Below are positions 15,417-25,326 of a DNA stretch of 64,000 nucleotides, piece by piece. The stretch lies in the NCBI GenBank assembly GCA_963821325.1, contig CAWGDC010000001.1, positions 682,001 through 746,000 on the forward strand, in the 5' to 3' direction. This DNA is from PALSA-555 sp963821325. GTDB taxonomy: Bacteria > Actinomycetota > Acidimicrobiia > IMCC26256 > PALSA-555. Within the stretch, counting starts at the first letter, position 1, and each line of letters begins with the position of its first letter. The notes under the pieces were generated by a model. That model did no database searches. It saw only the letters and a list, made by a program, of their open reading frames with translations, and was not told the DNA's origin. A program made the position numbers and the translations under genes.

Positions 15417-17253
15417 TCAACCCACCCAGCCGGCGTCGGAGAGCTTGCGGTCGATGGAGTGAGCGGCGCTGATGAGCCCGAGGTGGGTGAACGCCTGGGG
15501 GAAGTTCCCGAGGTGCTCGCCCCGGGGGCCCAGCTCCTCGGCGAAGAGCCCGACGTGGTTGGCGTAGCCGAGGGTCTTCTCGAACAGGAAGCGGCCGCGC
15601 TGCACGTCACCCGAGCGGGCCACGGCCTCGGCGAACCAGAACGAGCACATGTTGAACGTGCCCTCCTCGCCCATGAGGCCGTCCTTCGCCGCGCTGCCGA
15701 TCTGGTAGCGATAGACGAGCGAGTCGTCGACGATGTCGGTGTTCATCACCTTGATGGTGTCGAGGAAGCGCGGGTCGGTCGGGCTGATGAACTTCATCAT
15801 CGGCATGAGCAGCGTCGACGCGTCGACGGTGTCCGAGCCCAGGTACTGCACGAACGTGCGCCGCTGGTCGTCCCAGAACGAGGTCATGATCTCGTGGTAG
15901 ATCATGTCGCGGGTCGTGCGCCACCGCTCGAACGGGTACGGGAACGAGCGTCGGTCGGCGAGGCGGATGCCCCGGTCGACCGCGACCCAGCACATGAGAC
16001 GCGAGTACAAGAACTCCTGGGCGCCGCCGCGCACCTCCCAGATGCCCTCGTCGGGCAGCTGCCAGTGGTCGCACACGAAGTTCACGAGCCGGACCAGGTT
16101 GACCCACAGGTCGTAGGGGATCGGCTCCCCGTACTTGTTGTACAGGTACACCGCGTCCATGAGCTCGCCGTAGATGTCGAGCTGCAGCTGGTTGTAGGCG
16201 CCGTTGCCGATCCGCACCGGCGAGGAGCCCCGGTAGCCCTCGAGGTGGTCCAGCTCCTCTTCGGGGAGCTCCTTGCGGCCGTCGTGGCCGTACATGATCT
16301 GCAGCGACCCGTCGGGGTTCAGGTCCATGCACCGGTCGTGGATCCAGCGCATGAACGCCGCCGGCCTCGTCGGTGTAGCCGAGGCGGATCAGCGCGAACA
16401 GCGTGAACGACGCGTCGCGGATCCACGTGTAGCGGTAGTCCCAGTTGCGCTCCCCGCCGAGCTCCTCGGGGAGCCCGAAGGTGGGCGCGGCGACGAGGGA
16501 GCCGTGGGTCTGGGAAACCAGCAGCTTGAGCACGAGGGCGGAGCGGTTCACGATCTCGCGCCACCGGCCGGCGTACGCCGAGCGGCCGATCCAGTTGCGC
16601 CAGAAGTTCACCGTGTCCTTGAACGCGGTCGAGACGTAGCCGGGGTGCGCCGAGGGGCTGGCCAGATGGTCGGCGACCTCCTCCATCACGAACGCCACCT
16701 TCTCGCCGGCGGACAGCTCGAAGGTGGCGCGTGCCGTGCCGTGCCCGTCGATGGTGATCGGGACCGGCGTGCGGAGCCGCACCGCGGTGCCGTCGGCGCC
16801 GCGGGAGGCGTAGATGACCTCGCCGTCCCGGACCTCGACGGTGCGGTCGGCGCGTCCGTAGTCGAAGCGCGGGTCGAACGTGAGGTCGAAGGCCATCGAC
16901 CGGCGCACGCACTTCACGCGGCGGATCAGCACCCGGGGATGGTCGTGGGGGAAGAAGCCGACCGGCATGAAGTCCGAGACCTCGGCGAGCCCGTCGTCGG
17001 AGAGGAACCGGGTGATGAGCACGTTCGTGTCGGGGAGGTAGAGCTGGCGGTGCGTCACGTCGGCCAGCGTGGGGTGGATCGAGAAGCGGCCGCCGTGCCG
17101 GTGGTCGAGGAGCGACGCGAAGATCGTCGGGGAGTCGAAGCGCGGGAAGCAGCAGAAGTCGATCGACCCGTTGACCCCGACGAGCGCGACGGTGTGGAGG
17201 TCGCCGATCACGCCGTAGTCCTCGATGGGCTGGTAGGTGTGGGCGTCCGCCAC
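15417..17253 (-). CDS. Glycoside hydrolase family 15 (glucoamylase/trehalase-like), split by a +1 frameshift
   Basis: Hydrolyses alpha-glucosidic bonds from glucans or trehalose; mycobacterial GH15 enzymes of about this size are trehalases. The N-terminal beta-sandwich half (YGVIGDLHTVALVGVNGSID ... WIRDASFTLFALIRLGYTDEA) is read from the GTG at 17253, with AAGGAG five bases upstream. Near 16360 the frame changes and the (alpha/alpha)6 half follows (FMRWIHDRCMDLNPDG ... GEEGTFNMCSFWFAEA, including the catalytic-type EEG). The whole is about 612 residues, the family length, with one base too many: GCCG where an Ala codon is expected. Divergent from the thiolase at 17371. Confidence 0.88.
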
Positions 17254-17370
17254 CACCGCTCCTTGCGCCGCCGGCCCGCCGCTGTCGTCGCCGACCCGCT
17301 CGTCGTTCGCTCCCGGGACCGGCCCGGATGTAGGAAGGTGCAGCATCCCAGGCGCCGAGGAGGCCCCGCC

Positions 17371-18579
17371 ATGCCCGAAGCCGTGATCGTCGCTGCCACC
17401 CGCACCCCGATCGGGCGGGCCAACAAGGGCTCCCTCGTGGCCTGCCGGTCCGACGACCTCTCCGCCCACGTCATCCGGGCCGCCCTGGCCCGGGTGCCCG
17501 TCCTCGACCCCGCCGAGGTCGAGGACGTCCTGTGGGGCTGCGGGCAGCCCGCCGGGGAGTCCGGGTACAACGTGGCGCGGGTCGTCACCCTCCTGGCCGG
17601 GCTCCCGCAGGCGCCGGGCGTCACCGTGAACCGCTACTGCTCCTCGTCGCTGCAGACGATCCGCATGGCGGCGCACGCCATCAAGGCGGGCGAGGGCGAC
17701 ACGTTCGTCGCCGGCGGTGTCGAGACGGTCAGCCGCTTCGCCAAGGGCATGTCGGACGGGCTGCCCGACACCCACAACCCGGTGTTCGCCGAGGCCGAGG
17801 CCCGCACCACGGCCCGCACCGCGGGCGGGCAGCCCGCCTGGACACCGGAGCCCGACCTGCCCGACGTCTACATCGCGATGGGCCAGACCGCCGAGAACGT
17901 CGCCGAGGCCGAGCACGTGACGCGCGAGGACATGGACGAGTTCGCGCTCCGCTCGCAGCAGCGGGCCGTCGAGGCGCAGAAGAACGGGTTCTTCGAGCGT
18001 GAGATCACGCCCGTCACCGCGCCCGACGGCACGCTGGTAAGCGCCGACGACGGGCCGCGCCCCGACACGACGCTGGAGAAGCTGGCGTCGTTGCAGCCGG
18101 CGTTCCGACCCGGCGGCACCGTCACCGCCGGCAACGCCTGCCCGCTGAACGACGGCGCCGCGGCGACGATCGTCATGAGCGACACCCGCGCCGACCAGCT
18201 CGGGATCACGCCGCTCGCTCGGGTCGTGTCGTCGGGGGTCAGCGCCGTCGACCCGGAGATCATGGGCCTCGGGCCGATCGAGGCGAGCCGGCAGGCGCTG
18301 CGCCGCGCCGGCCTGACCGCCGAGCAGCTCGACCTCGTGGAGATCAACGAGGCCTTCGCCGCCCAGGTCATCCCCTCGGCGAAGCACCTCGGGGTGCCGT
18401 GGGAGAAGCTGAACGTGCACGGCGGCGCCATCGCCCTCGGGCACCCGTTCGGCATGACCGGCGCGCGGATCATGGCGACCTTGCTGAACGGGCTCGAGGA
18501 CCGCGGTGGCCGGTACGGCCTCGAGACGATGTGCGTCGGCGGTGGGCAGGGCATGGCGATGGTCGTGGAGCGCCTGTAG
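17371..18579 (+). CDS. Thiolase (acetyl-CoA C-acyltransferase)
   Basis: Cleaves 3-ketoacyl-CoA with CoA at the end of a beta-oxidation cycle, or runs in reverse. The 402-residue protein carries the full thiolase set: nucleophile C90 in VNRYCSSSLQ, the NEAFA motif (EINEAFAAQV), the GGAIALGHPFGMTGAR histidine and the C-terminal CVGGGQGMAM cysteine. GAGGAGG lies upstream of the ATG. The same frame is open far upstream, only through the antisense of the GH15 gene. A methyltransferase-like gene follows after four bases. Confidence 0.95.
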   Translation: MPEAVIVAATRTPIGRANKGSLVACRSDDLSAHVIRAALARVPVLDPAEVEDVLWGCGQPAGESGYNVARVVTLLAGLPQAPGVTVNRYCSSSLQTIRMAAHAIKAGEGDTFVAGGVETVSRFAKGMSDGLPDTHNPVFAEAEARTTARTAGGQPAWTPEPDLPDVYIAMGQTAENVAEAEHVTREDMDEFALRSQQRAVEAQKNGFFEREITPVTAPDGTLVSADDGPRPDTTLEKLASLQPAFRPGGTVTAGNACPLNDGAAATIVMSDTRADQLGITPLARVVSSGVSAVDPEIMGLGPIEASRQALRRAGLTAEQLDLVEINEAFAAQVIPSAKHLGVPWEKLNVHGGAIALGHPFGMTGARIMATLLNGLEDRGGRYGLETMCVGGGQGMAMVVERL

Positions 18580-18583
18580 TCGC

Positions 18584-19688
18584 ATGGCACGGCGCCTGCC
18601 GCCGGCCTGGGTCCTGCGCCCCGTCCTCGCCGCCCGGAACGCGTGCGCGCGCCTGCACGACGCGATCGGCCCTCCCGAGCTGATCCTGATCGAGCGGACC
18701 TTGGGCGTGCTCGACACCGCGGCGCTCGCCGTCGCTGCCGAGCTCGGGGTCGCCGCGACGTTGGCGCGCGGTCCCGCCGACGCCGACACCCTGGCGGCAG
18801 CCGTCGACGCCGACCCCGACGCCCTCGAGCGGCTCCTGCGCTACCTCGTCGCCCGCGGCGTGTTCCGACGAGGACGCGACGGCCGATTCGCCAACAACCG
18901 GGTCTCGGCGCGGCTGGCGTCCTCGCACCCGGGATCGCTCGCCGCCTGGGCCCGGTTCTGGGGGTCGTCGTGGCACCTCGCCGTGTGGGGACAGCTGCTG
19001 CACGCGGTTCGCACCGGCGACTCGGCGGCGAGCGCCGCGTTCGGCCGCCCCTTCTGGGAGCAGCTGACCGAGCACGACCCGGCCGCCGGTGCGCTGTTCG
19101 CCGCCGCGATGGCCGAGGCCTCGCGCGTGCAGGTCGACGCGGTGGCCGCCCGCCGCGACTTCGCGACGTGCCGAACCGTCTGCGACGTCGGCGGTGGCAC
19201 CGGCACCCTCCTCGCCGGGATCGTGGCCGCGCACCCCACGGTGCACGGCACCCTCTTCGACCTGCCGACGGTCGTCGCCGGCGCCGGCCCAGTGCTGGCC
19301 GCGGCCGGGGTCGCCGACCGCGTCGAGGTGATCGCCGGCGACTTCTTCTCCGCGGTGCCCCCCGGCCGAGACCGCTACCTGCTGCAGGCGATCGTGCACG
19401 ACTGGGACGACGAGTCCTGCGTGCGCATCCTCGGCAACGTGCGCCGCGCCCTGCCATCCCATGGGCGGGTGCTCGTCCTCGAGCAGGAGCTGCCCCGCCA
19501 CCGCGGCTGGCATCCGGCCAAGGCGCTCGACCTCGAGATGCTCGTCGACACCGGAGCCGGCCGGGAACGCACCCGAGCCGAGCTCGACGCGCTCGTTCGC
19601 CCGGGCCGGGCTGCGGGTGACGGGCCGCCAGGCCCTGCCGGCGCTGAGCATGTTCGAGCTCGCGGCGGCGGACTACCCGGCCCCGTAG
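18584..19688 (+). CDS. Methyltransferase with dimerisation wHTH (O-methyltransferase family 2 type), +1 frameshift near the end
   Basis: Residues about 30-105 form the winged-helix dimerisation domain (LGVLDTAALAVAAELGVAATL ... LLRYLVARGVFRR), and about 190-330 the SAM-binding fold with VCDVGGGTGTLLAGI, and LLQAIVHDWDDESCVRILGNV, the HDWxD signature of hydroxyneurotransmitter/antibiotic O-methyltransferases. Substrate unknown. Around 19595 a CTCG stands where one Leu codon is expected and the frame shifts; the restored tail reads FARAGLRVTGRQALPALSMF and stops at 19688. Intact length would be about 367 residues. It follows the thiolase by four bases and overlaps the convergent SDR end by 16. 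Confidence 0.82.
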
Positions 19689-20578
19689 GGCGGGTCCGCG
19701 CGGCGCAGCTCGCCCACGAGCGCGCGGACGACGGGGCCGAGCTCGGCGGGGTCCCAGCGGTCGTGCTTGTTGCGGGCGGGTCCGTGGTGCCAGCCGTCGG
19801 CGACGCTCAACCGGCCGCCCTCGAGCTCGAAGACCCGTCCCGTGACGTCGGCGGAGTCGGGGCTGGCGAGCCACGCGACGAGGGGCGCGACGTTCGCCGG
19901 GTCCATGGCGTCGAACCCCGACTCGGGTTGGGCCATCTGGTCGGCGAACACGTCGACGGTCATGCGGGTGCGCGCCGACGGGGCGAGCGCGTTGGCGGTG
20001 ACGCCGTAGCGGGCGAGCTCGGCCGCCTCGACGAGGGTGAGCGCGGCGATGCCGGCCTTCGCCGCGCTGTACGCGGCCTGCCCGACGCTGCCGAGCAACC
20101 CGGCGCCGCTGCTCGTGTTGACGATCCGGGCGTCGACGGGCCGGCCGGCCTTCGATTCCTCCCGCCAGTAGCCGCACGCGTGGCGGGTGGGCGCGAAGTG
20201 GCCCTTCAAGTGGACCCGCACGACAGCGTCCCACTCCTCCTCGGTGGCGCTGACCACCATGCGGTCGCGGGTGAACCCGGCGTTGTTCACGAGCACGTCG
20301 AGGCCGCCGTAGGTGTCGAGCGCGCACCGGACAAGCGCGGCGGCGCCGTCCCAGTCCGCGATGTCGTCGCCGTTCGCGACGGCGGTGCCGCCCGCGGCGA
20401 CGATCTCGTCGACGACCGCCTGCGCGGGCGCCGTGTCGCGGCCGGTGCCGTCGAGCTCGACGCCGAGGTCGTTCACGACGACGGCGGCACCTTGACGGGC
20501 GAGCTCGAGCGCGTGCGCGCGGCCGAGGCCGCGCGCCGCGCCGGTCACGATGGCGATGCGCCCGTCACAGATCCCCAT
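19673..20578 (-). CDS. Short-chain dehydrogenase/reductase, Rv3548c-like
   Basis: NAD(P)-dependent oxidoreductase of 301 residues: TGAARGLGRAHA cofactor loop near 13, VVVNDLG, NNAG at about 99, catalytic Ser in NTSSGAGLLGS and YSAAK (Tyr/Lys) near 170. The N-terminus (MGICDGRIAIVTGA) and the segment WDAVVRVHLKGHFAPTRHA closely resemble the SDR encoded beside echA20-ipdABC in mycobacteria, from recalled family sequences. A role in steroid side-chain or ring C/D oxidation is therefore likely. It is divergent from the LLM oxidoreductase with a 20-base gap. Confidence 0.88.
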   Translation of the reverse strand: MGICDGRIAIVTGAARGLGRAHALELARQGAAVVVNDLGVELDGTGRDTAPAQAVVDEIVAAGGTAVANGDDIADWDGAAALVRCALDTYGGLDVLVNNAGFTRDRMVVSATEEEWDAVVRVHLKGHFAPTRHACGYWREESKAGRPVDARIVNTSSGAGLLGSVGQAAYSAAKAGIAALTLVEAAELARYGVTANALAPSARTRMTVDVFADQMAQPESGFDAMDPANVAPLVAWLASPDSADVTGRVFELEGGRLSVADGWHHGPARNKHDRWDPAELGPVVRALVGELRRADPPYGAG

Positions 20579-20586
20579 GGCGGCGG

Positions 20587-20592
20587 TACCGT
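20587..20592 (+). promoter_or_regulatory. -10 box TACCGT, leaderless promoter of the LLM oxidoreductase
   Basis: TACCGT is followed by six bases and the GTG at 20599. It lies in the 20-base gap between divergent genes. Confidence 0.5.
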
Positions 20593-20598
20593 ACAGCC

Positions 20599-21462
20599 GT
20601 GCGCCTCGGGGTCACGATGTTCGCGACCGACGTGTCCATAGCCGTGCCCGAGCTGGCCGTCGAGGCCGAGGCGCGTGGGCTCACGTCGCTGTTCCTGCCC
20701 GAGCACACCCACATCCCGGTGAGTCGCCGCACGCCGCCACCGACGGGGGACGCCGAGCTCGCCGAGGAGTACCGCCGCACCGTGGACCCGTTCGTGGTGC
20801 TCGCCGCCGCGGCCGCGCTGACCGAGACGATCCGGCTGGGGACCGGGATCTGCCTCGTCGCCCAGCGCGAGCCGATCGTGACCGCGAAGGCGGTCGCGAC
20901 GCTCGACGCGCTGTCCGGCGGCCGGTTCGACTTCGGGATCGGGTTCGGCTGGAACCGCGAGGAGATGATCGACCACGGCGTTGACCCGGCGACGCGCCGC
21001 GCGGTGGCGCGCGAGCACGTGCTGGCGATGCGGGCCCTGTGGCGCGACGAGACCGCGGCGTTCCAGGGCGACTCCGTGCGCTTCGAGGCGAGCTGGGCGT
21101 GGCCCAAGCCGGTGCAGCCGGGCGGTCCGCCGGTGCTGCTCGGCGGCGCGGCCGGGCCGACGATGTTCGCGCACGTCGCGGAGTACGCCGACGGGTGGCT
21201 GCCGATCGGCGGGGCGGGGATCCGGGCGGCGCTCCCCGCGCTCGCGGCGGCGTGCGAGACGGTGGGCCGCGACCCGGCGGCGGTGCGGGTGATCCCGTTC
21301 GGGACGATGCCCGACGAGGGCAAGCTCGAGTACTACGCGTCGCTCGGCATCGACGAGGTCGTGCTGCGTCTCCCGACCGCGCCCCGCGACGTCGTGGTGC
21401 CTGTCCTGGACCGCTACGCGCCGGTCGTGGCGCGTGCGGCCGGGATCACAGCCGCTCGATGA
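20599..21462 (+). CDS. LLM class (F420-dependent type) oxidoreductase
   Basis: A 287-residue luciferase-like TIM-barrel enzyme: EAEARGLTSLFLPEHTHIP near 23-41, the LGTGICLVAQR strand, LSGGRFDFGIGFGWNREE near 105 and KPVQPGGPPVLLGG near 170 are the features of the F420-dependent TIGR03619-like group. These use F420 (or FMN) for hydride transfer; the substrate is unknown. Start GTG at 20599 is set by the leaderless box. Its end overlaps the convergent thiolase end by 17 bases. Confidence 0.88.
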   Translation: MRLGVTMFATDVSIAVPELAVEAEARGLTSLFLPEHTHIPVSRRTPPPTGDAELAEEYRRTVDPFVVLAAAAALTETIRLGTGICLVAQREPIVTAKAVATLDALSGGRFDFGIGFGWNREEMIDHGVDPATRRAVAREHVLAMRALWRDETAAFQGDSVRFEASWAWPKPVQPGGPPVLLGGAAGPTMFAHVAEYADGWLPIGGAGIRAALPALAAACETVGRDPAAVRVIPFGTMPDEGKLEYYASLGIDEVVLRLPTAPRDVVVPVLDRYAPVVARAAGITAAR

Positions 21463-22597
21463 TGGTCACGTTGGCCTGTCCGCCGCCCTCGCACATGGTC
21501 TGGAGGCCGTAGCGGCCGCCGCGCCGCTCGAGCTCGTTCAGCAGCGTGGTCATCAGGCGGACGCCGGTGGCGCCGAGGGGATGGCCGAGGGCGATGGCGC
21601 CGCCGTTGACGTTCACCCGGGCGAGGTCGGCGCCGGTCTCGCGCTGCCAGGCGAGGACCACGGACGCGAACGCCTCGTTGATCTCGATCAGGTCGAGGTC
21701 GGTGAGGGCCAGCCCGGTGCGCTCCAGCGCGTACGCGGTCGCGGGGATCGGCGCGGTGAGCATGAAGATCGGGTCGGCGCCGCGCACGGAGAGGTGGTGG
21801 ACGCGGGCGCGGGGTCGCACCCCGTGGTCGCGGACGGCCTGCTCGGACATGATGAGCATGGCGCTGGCCGCGTCGGAGAGCTGCGACGACACGGCCGCGG
21901 TGAGCCGGCCGCCGTCGACGAGCGTCGGGAGCTTCGCCATCTGCTCGAGCGAGGTGCCGCGGCGGGGGCCTTCGTCGGCGGTGACGCCGGCGAGCGGGGC
22001 GAGCTCCGCGTCGAAGCGGCCCTCGTCCTGGGCGGCGAGCGCCCGGCGGTGGCTCTCGAGCGCGTAGGCCTCCATGTCGGCGCGGCTGATCCCCCACTTC
22101 TCGGCGATGAGCTCGGCGGCGCGGAACTGCGACACCTCTTGGGTGCCGTAGCGGGCCACCCAGCCGGTCGAGCCGGAGAACGGGTCGGTGAACCCGAACG
22201 GCTCGGCGGCGGTCATCGCCGCGGCGATCGGGATCATGCTCATGTTCTGGACGCCGCCGGCGATGATCACGTCGTTCGTGCCGCTCAGGACGGCCTGTGC
22301 CGCGAAGTGCAGGGCCTGCTGCGAGGAGCCGCACTGGCGGTCGATGGTCGTGCCGGGCACCTCCTCGGGGTAGCCGGCGGCGAGCCACGCGGTGCGGGCG
22401 ATGTCGCCGGCTTGGGGGCCGAGGGCGTCGACGCAGCCGAAGTACACGTCCTCGACGGCGGCGGGGTCGAGGTCGCTGCGCTCGACGACGGCGCGCAGCA
22501 CGTGGGCGCCGAGGTCGGCGGGGTGGACGGCGGCGAGGCCGCCGCCCCGCTTGCCGACGGGGGTGCGGACGGCGTCGACGATGTAGGCCTCAGGCAT
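21446..22597 (-). CDS. fadA6: Steroid 3-ketoacyl-CoA thiolase, FadA6-like
   Basis: A 383-residue thiolase with C89 in DRQCGSSQQ, EINEAFASVVLAW, GGAIALGHPLGATG and the distinctive C-terminal TMCEGGGQANVTIIERL. These signature stretches agree with recalled sequence of mycobacterial FadA6, which cleaves the last CoA ester in steroid C/D-ring breakdown. The neighbours, including acyl-CoA dehydrogenases and ipdABC, agree. GGAGGA lies before the ATG. The FadA6 assignment is based on remembered family sequences and context; a generic beta-oxidation thiolase is the alternative. Confidence 0.88.
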   Translation of the reverse strand: MPEAYIVDAVRTPVGKRGGGLAAVHPADLGAHVLRAVVERSDLDPAAVEDVYFGCVDALGPQAGDIARTAWLAAGYPEEVPGTTIDRQCGSSQQALHFAAQAVLSGTNDVIIAGGVQNMSMIPIAAAMTAAEPFGFTDPFSGSTGWVARYGTQEVSQFRAAELIAEKWGISRADMEAYALESHRRALAAQDEGRFDAELAPLAGVTADEGPRRGTSLEQMAKLPTLVDGGRLTAAVSSQLSDAASAMLIMSEQAVRDHGVRPRARVHHLSVRGADPIFMLTAPIPATAYALERTGLALTDLDLIEINEAFASVVLAWQRETGADLARVNVNGGAIALGHPLGATGVRLMTTLLNELERRGGRYGLQTMCEGGGQANVTIIERL

Positions 22598-22618
22598 CAG
22601 GTCCTCCGGTGAGCAGGC

Positions 22619-23578
22619 TCATAGGATCGCGCGGCCTACACGGCCCCGATGCCAGGGCGCGTCGCCCCACGCCGCGGCGAGCGCCCACGCCCGCTTCAAA
22701 TAGAGGTGCAGGTCGTACTCGTAGGAGTAGCCGATGGCGCCGTGGCATTGCAGCGCCGCCCGTCCGGCCCGGTGGGCGGCGTCGCCAGCCTGGGCCTTCG
22801 CCATCGACACGTGCAGGGCGGCGTCGGGGTCACCCGCGGCGAGCGACCAGGCGGCCCGGTAGACGAGGGGCGCGGCGAACTCGAGGGCGAGGCGGGCGTC
22901 GGCCAGGTGGTGCTTGACGGCCTGGAAGGACCCGACCGGCACGCCGAACTGGCGTCGCTCGCCCACGTAGCCGACGGTGAGGTCGAGGAGCCGGCGGGTG
23001 AGCCCGACGAGCTGCGCGGCCGCGCCGAGCGCCCCGCGCTCGAACGCCGCCCCGTCGGCGACACGGGCGGCGGTGTCGGGGACGGGCCCGACGCCGAAGA
23101 GGCGGCGGGCGCCGTCGACCGAGCGACGCGGCGCGAGCGCGAGCGCGGCTCGGGCCGCGACCGCGAGCGCGTCGCCGGCGTCGACGACGACGAGGTCCGC
23201 GGTGTCGGCCCAGACGGCGAGGCCGCTGCCGTCGAGCGCTGCCGTGACGGTCACCTCCCCCGCGGCGGCGGGCCCCGGGTCGGGGAGGAGCGGCACGGCG
23301 ACGGCGGCGTGCTCGACGATCGGGTCCGGGAGCGCGACGTAGCCCGTCTCCTCGAGGACGAGGACGAGGTCCACGAGGTTGAGGCCGAGCCCGCCCGCCG
23401 GCTCTGGCGCGAGCGCGCCGAGGACGCCCATCGCGGCGAGCGCGGGCCAGGCGGTGACGCTGCGGCCGGTTCCGCTCGTCCACGCGGCGCGCACGGCGGC
23501 CGGGGGGCACTCGCCGGTGAGGAGGTCCCGGGCCGCGTCGCGGAACGCGAGCTGTTCCGGGGTGAACGCGAACCGCAC
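22619..23578 (-). CDS. Acyl-CoA dehydrogenase, short subunit type (FadE32/33-like)
   Basis: A 319-residue acyl-CoA dehydrogenase with MRFAFTPEQLAFRDAARDLL at the N-terminus and the FAD/dimer segment ERRQFGVPVGSFQAVKHHLAD near 215, ending in CHGAIGYSYEYDLHLYLKRA. It is about 60-70 residues shorter than standard homotetrameric enzymes. Short members like this pair with a full-length partner in the alpha2-beta2 dehydrogenases of steroid catabolism, and the full-length gene lies four bases upstream. Together they likely desaturate a CoA-linked ring C/D intermediate. Confidence 0.85.
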   Translation of the reverse strand: MRFAFTPEQLAFRDAARDLLTGECPPAAVRAAWTSGTGRSVTAWPALAAMGVLGALAPEPAGGLGLNLVDLVLVLEETGYVALPDPIVEHAAVAVPLLPDPGPAAAGEVTVTAALDGSGLAVWADTADLVVVDAGDALAVAARAALALAPRRSVDGARRLFGVGPVPDTAARVADGAAFERGALGAAAQLVGLTRRLLDLTVGYVGERRQFGVPVGSFQAVKHHLADARLALEFAAPLVYRAAWSLAAGDPDAALHVSMAKAQAGDAAHRAGRAALQCHGAIGYSYEYDLHLYLKRAWALAAAWGDAPWHRGRVGRAIL

Positions 23579-23582
23579 CGGG

Positions 23583-24728
23583 TCAGCGACGCGGGAGGCC
23601 GAGCACCCGCTCGGCGATGACGTTGCGCTGGATCTCGTTCGTGCCGGCGTAGATCGGGCCCGAGAGAGCGAACTGGTAGCCCTTCATCCAGCGGGCGCTC
23701 TCGTCGTCGTCGTCGAGCTCGGCGTGCGGGCCGAGGAGCGCGAGCGCGTGCTCGTGGAGGCGGACGTCGAGCTCGGACCAGAACACCTTGGTCAGGCTCG
23801 CCTCGGCGCCGACGCGCTCGCCGTCGGTGAGCCGCGTGACCGTCCAGAAGGTCTGCCAGCGGTACGCCTCGGCGTCGATCCAGTCCTGCACGACGGCGTC
23901 CGCGAGCCCGGGTGGTGCCGACCGACCCCGGGCGCGCCACAGGTCGACGAGGCGCGCCGCGGTGGCGGCGAAGCGCCCCGGGCTGCGCAGCGTGAGGCCC
24001 CGCTCCGCGCCCGCGGTGGCCATGGCCACGCCCCACCCGTCGTGCACCGCACCGAGCACGGCGTCGTCGGCGACGAACACGTCGTCGAAGAACACCTCGG
24101 CGAAGCCCTCGTCGCCGTCGAGGCGGCCGAAGCCGCGCACGGTCACGCCGGGGGCGTCGAGGGGCACGAGGAAGTAGGTGAGGCCGTGGTGGCGCTCGGC
24201 GTCGGGGTCGCTGCGGAACAGGCCGAAGAGGTGGGTGCAGAACGCGCCGCGGGTCGTCCAGGTCTTCTGCCCGTGGAGCCGCCAGCCGCCGGTGTCGGGG
24301 GTGGCGCGGCTCTGGATGCCGGCGAGGTCGCTGCCGGCGTTGGGCTCCGACCAGCCTTGGCACCACAGGTCCTCGGCGGCGGCCATGCGGGGCAGGATCC
24401 GGTCCCGCTGCTCGGGGGTGCCGAACTCGAAGACGGTCGGGGCGAGCAGGAAGATCCCGTTCTGGGTGACGCGCTGGGGCGCCCCGGCCCGGTAGTACTC
24501 CTCCTCGAAGATCAGCCACTCCATCGGCGACGCGCCGCGTCCGCCGTACGCCTCGGGCCACGACACGACCGCCCAGCCGGCCGCGAAGAGCGTGCGCTCC
24601 CAGTCGAGGTGCGCCGCGAACCCGGCGCGGGTGTCACCGGACGGGAGGCCGTGCGGGACGTGCGCCTCGAGCCAGGCGCGGCACTCGGCGCGGAACACCT
24701 CCTCGTCACGCGTGAACGTGAGGTCCAT
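23583..24728 (-). CDS. Acyl-CoA dehydrogenase, long subunit type (FadE31-like)
   Basis: A 381-residue flavoprotein: MDLTFTRDEEVFRAECRAWLE start, WCQGWSEPNAGSDLAGIQSRA near 120, WTTRGAFCTHLFGLF, and a C-terminal SGPIYAGTNEIQRNVIAERVLGLPR. These are typical of the actinobacterial steroid-type FadE subunits. An ATG seven codons further up (24749) would overlap the preceding gene; 24728 fits family alignment better. It is followed at four bases by the short FadE, supporting a heteromeric enzyme. Confidence 0.88.
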   Translation of the reverse strand: MDLTFTRDEEVFRAECRAWLEAHVPHGLPSGDTRAGFAAHLDWERTLFAAGWAVVSWPEAYGGRGASPMEWLIFEEEYYRAGAPQRVTQNGIFLLAPTVFEFGTPEQRDRILPRMAAAEDLWCQGWSEPNAGSDLAGIQSRATPDTGGWRLHGQKTWTTRGAFCTHLFGLFRSDPDAERHHGLTYFLVPLDAPGVTVRGFGRLDGDEGFAEVFFDDVFVADDAVLGAVHDGWGVAMATAGAERGLTLRSPGRFAATAARLVDLWRARGRSAPPGLADAVVQDWIDAEAYRWQTFWTVTRLTDGERVGAEASLTKVFWSELDVRLHEHALALLGPHAELDDDDESARWMKGYQFALSGPIYAGTNEIQRNVIAERVLGLPRR

Positions 24729-24741
24729 CGGGCCGCCGACG

Positions 24742-25131
24742 CTACTCACGGGCCGCGCGGGCGAGCCCGACCGGGTCCTGGTAGTACTCGCGCCACCACA
24801 CGATCCGCCCGTCGCGCAGCCCGCAGACGCTCATCCCCCGCCACGTGACCGCGGTGCCGTCGGCGCGCCGCTCGACGGTGATCGTCCAGTCGGCGAGCAC
24901 GACGTCGCCGTCGGCGGCGAGGTGGTGGACCTCGAAGGTGCGGGGGGCGGCCCAGGCGAATGAGCCGCGGACCATGGCCTCGTAGTCGGCGCGGCCGCGC
25001 ACCACCCGGCCCGGCGTCTCGAGCACCAGGTCCGGGACCCAGCAGTCGAGGTACGCGTCGACGTCCCCGGCCAGCCAGGCCTGGCGGCGCCGGTCGAAGA
25101 CGGCACGCGCCTCCTCGACGGTCAGCGCCAT
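24742..25131 (-). CDS. SnoaL/NTF2-like small protein
   Basis: A 129-residue cone-shaped NTF2-like fold protein: VFDRRRQAWLAGDVDAYLDCWVPDLVLETPGR near the start, a central WTITVERRADGTAVTWRG and the terminal GLRDGRIVWWREYYQDP. Such proteins act as ketosteroid-isomerase-like or cyclase enzymes or bind small hydrophobic ligands; a hydratase/isomerase role in the steroid pathway is possible but unproven. The ATG at 25131 was preferred over one nine codons upstream. It lies 13 bases before the FadE start. The 195 bases between it and ipdC show no gene. Confidence 0.8.
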   Translation of the reverse strand: MALTVEEARAVFDRRRQAWLAGDVDAYLDCWVPDLVLETPGRVVRGRADYEAMVRGSFAWAAPRTFEVHHLAADGDVVLADWTITVERRADGTAVTWRGMSVCGLRDGRIVWWREYYQDPVGLARAARE

Positions 25132-25326
25132 CCGGTCATCGTCCCACGCCGGGAACACCCGGGCCGCCGCCGTCGTTCACCCGGGTGATGACCATCGCCG
25201 TCGTGACCCTCATCGCCTCGCGTCGCCGCGGTGGCCGTCGCCTCGGCCCTCGAGCGGCGCCCGCGTCCCCGCCTGGCGCGCGTGCCCGAGGGCCGGCCCC
25301 GGCGTCGCACCCGCTGACCCGGGCGG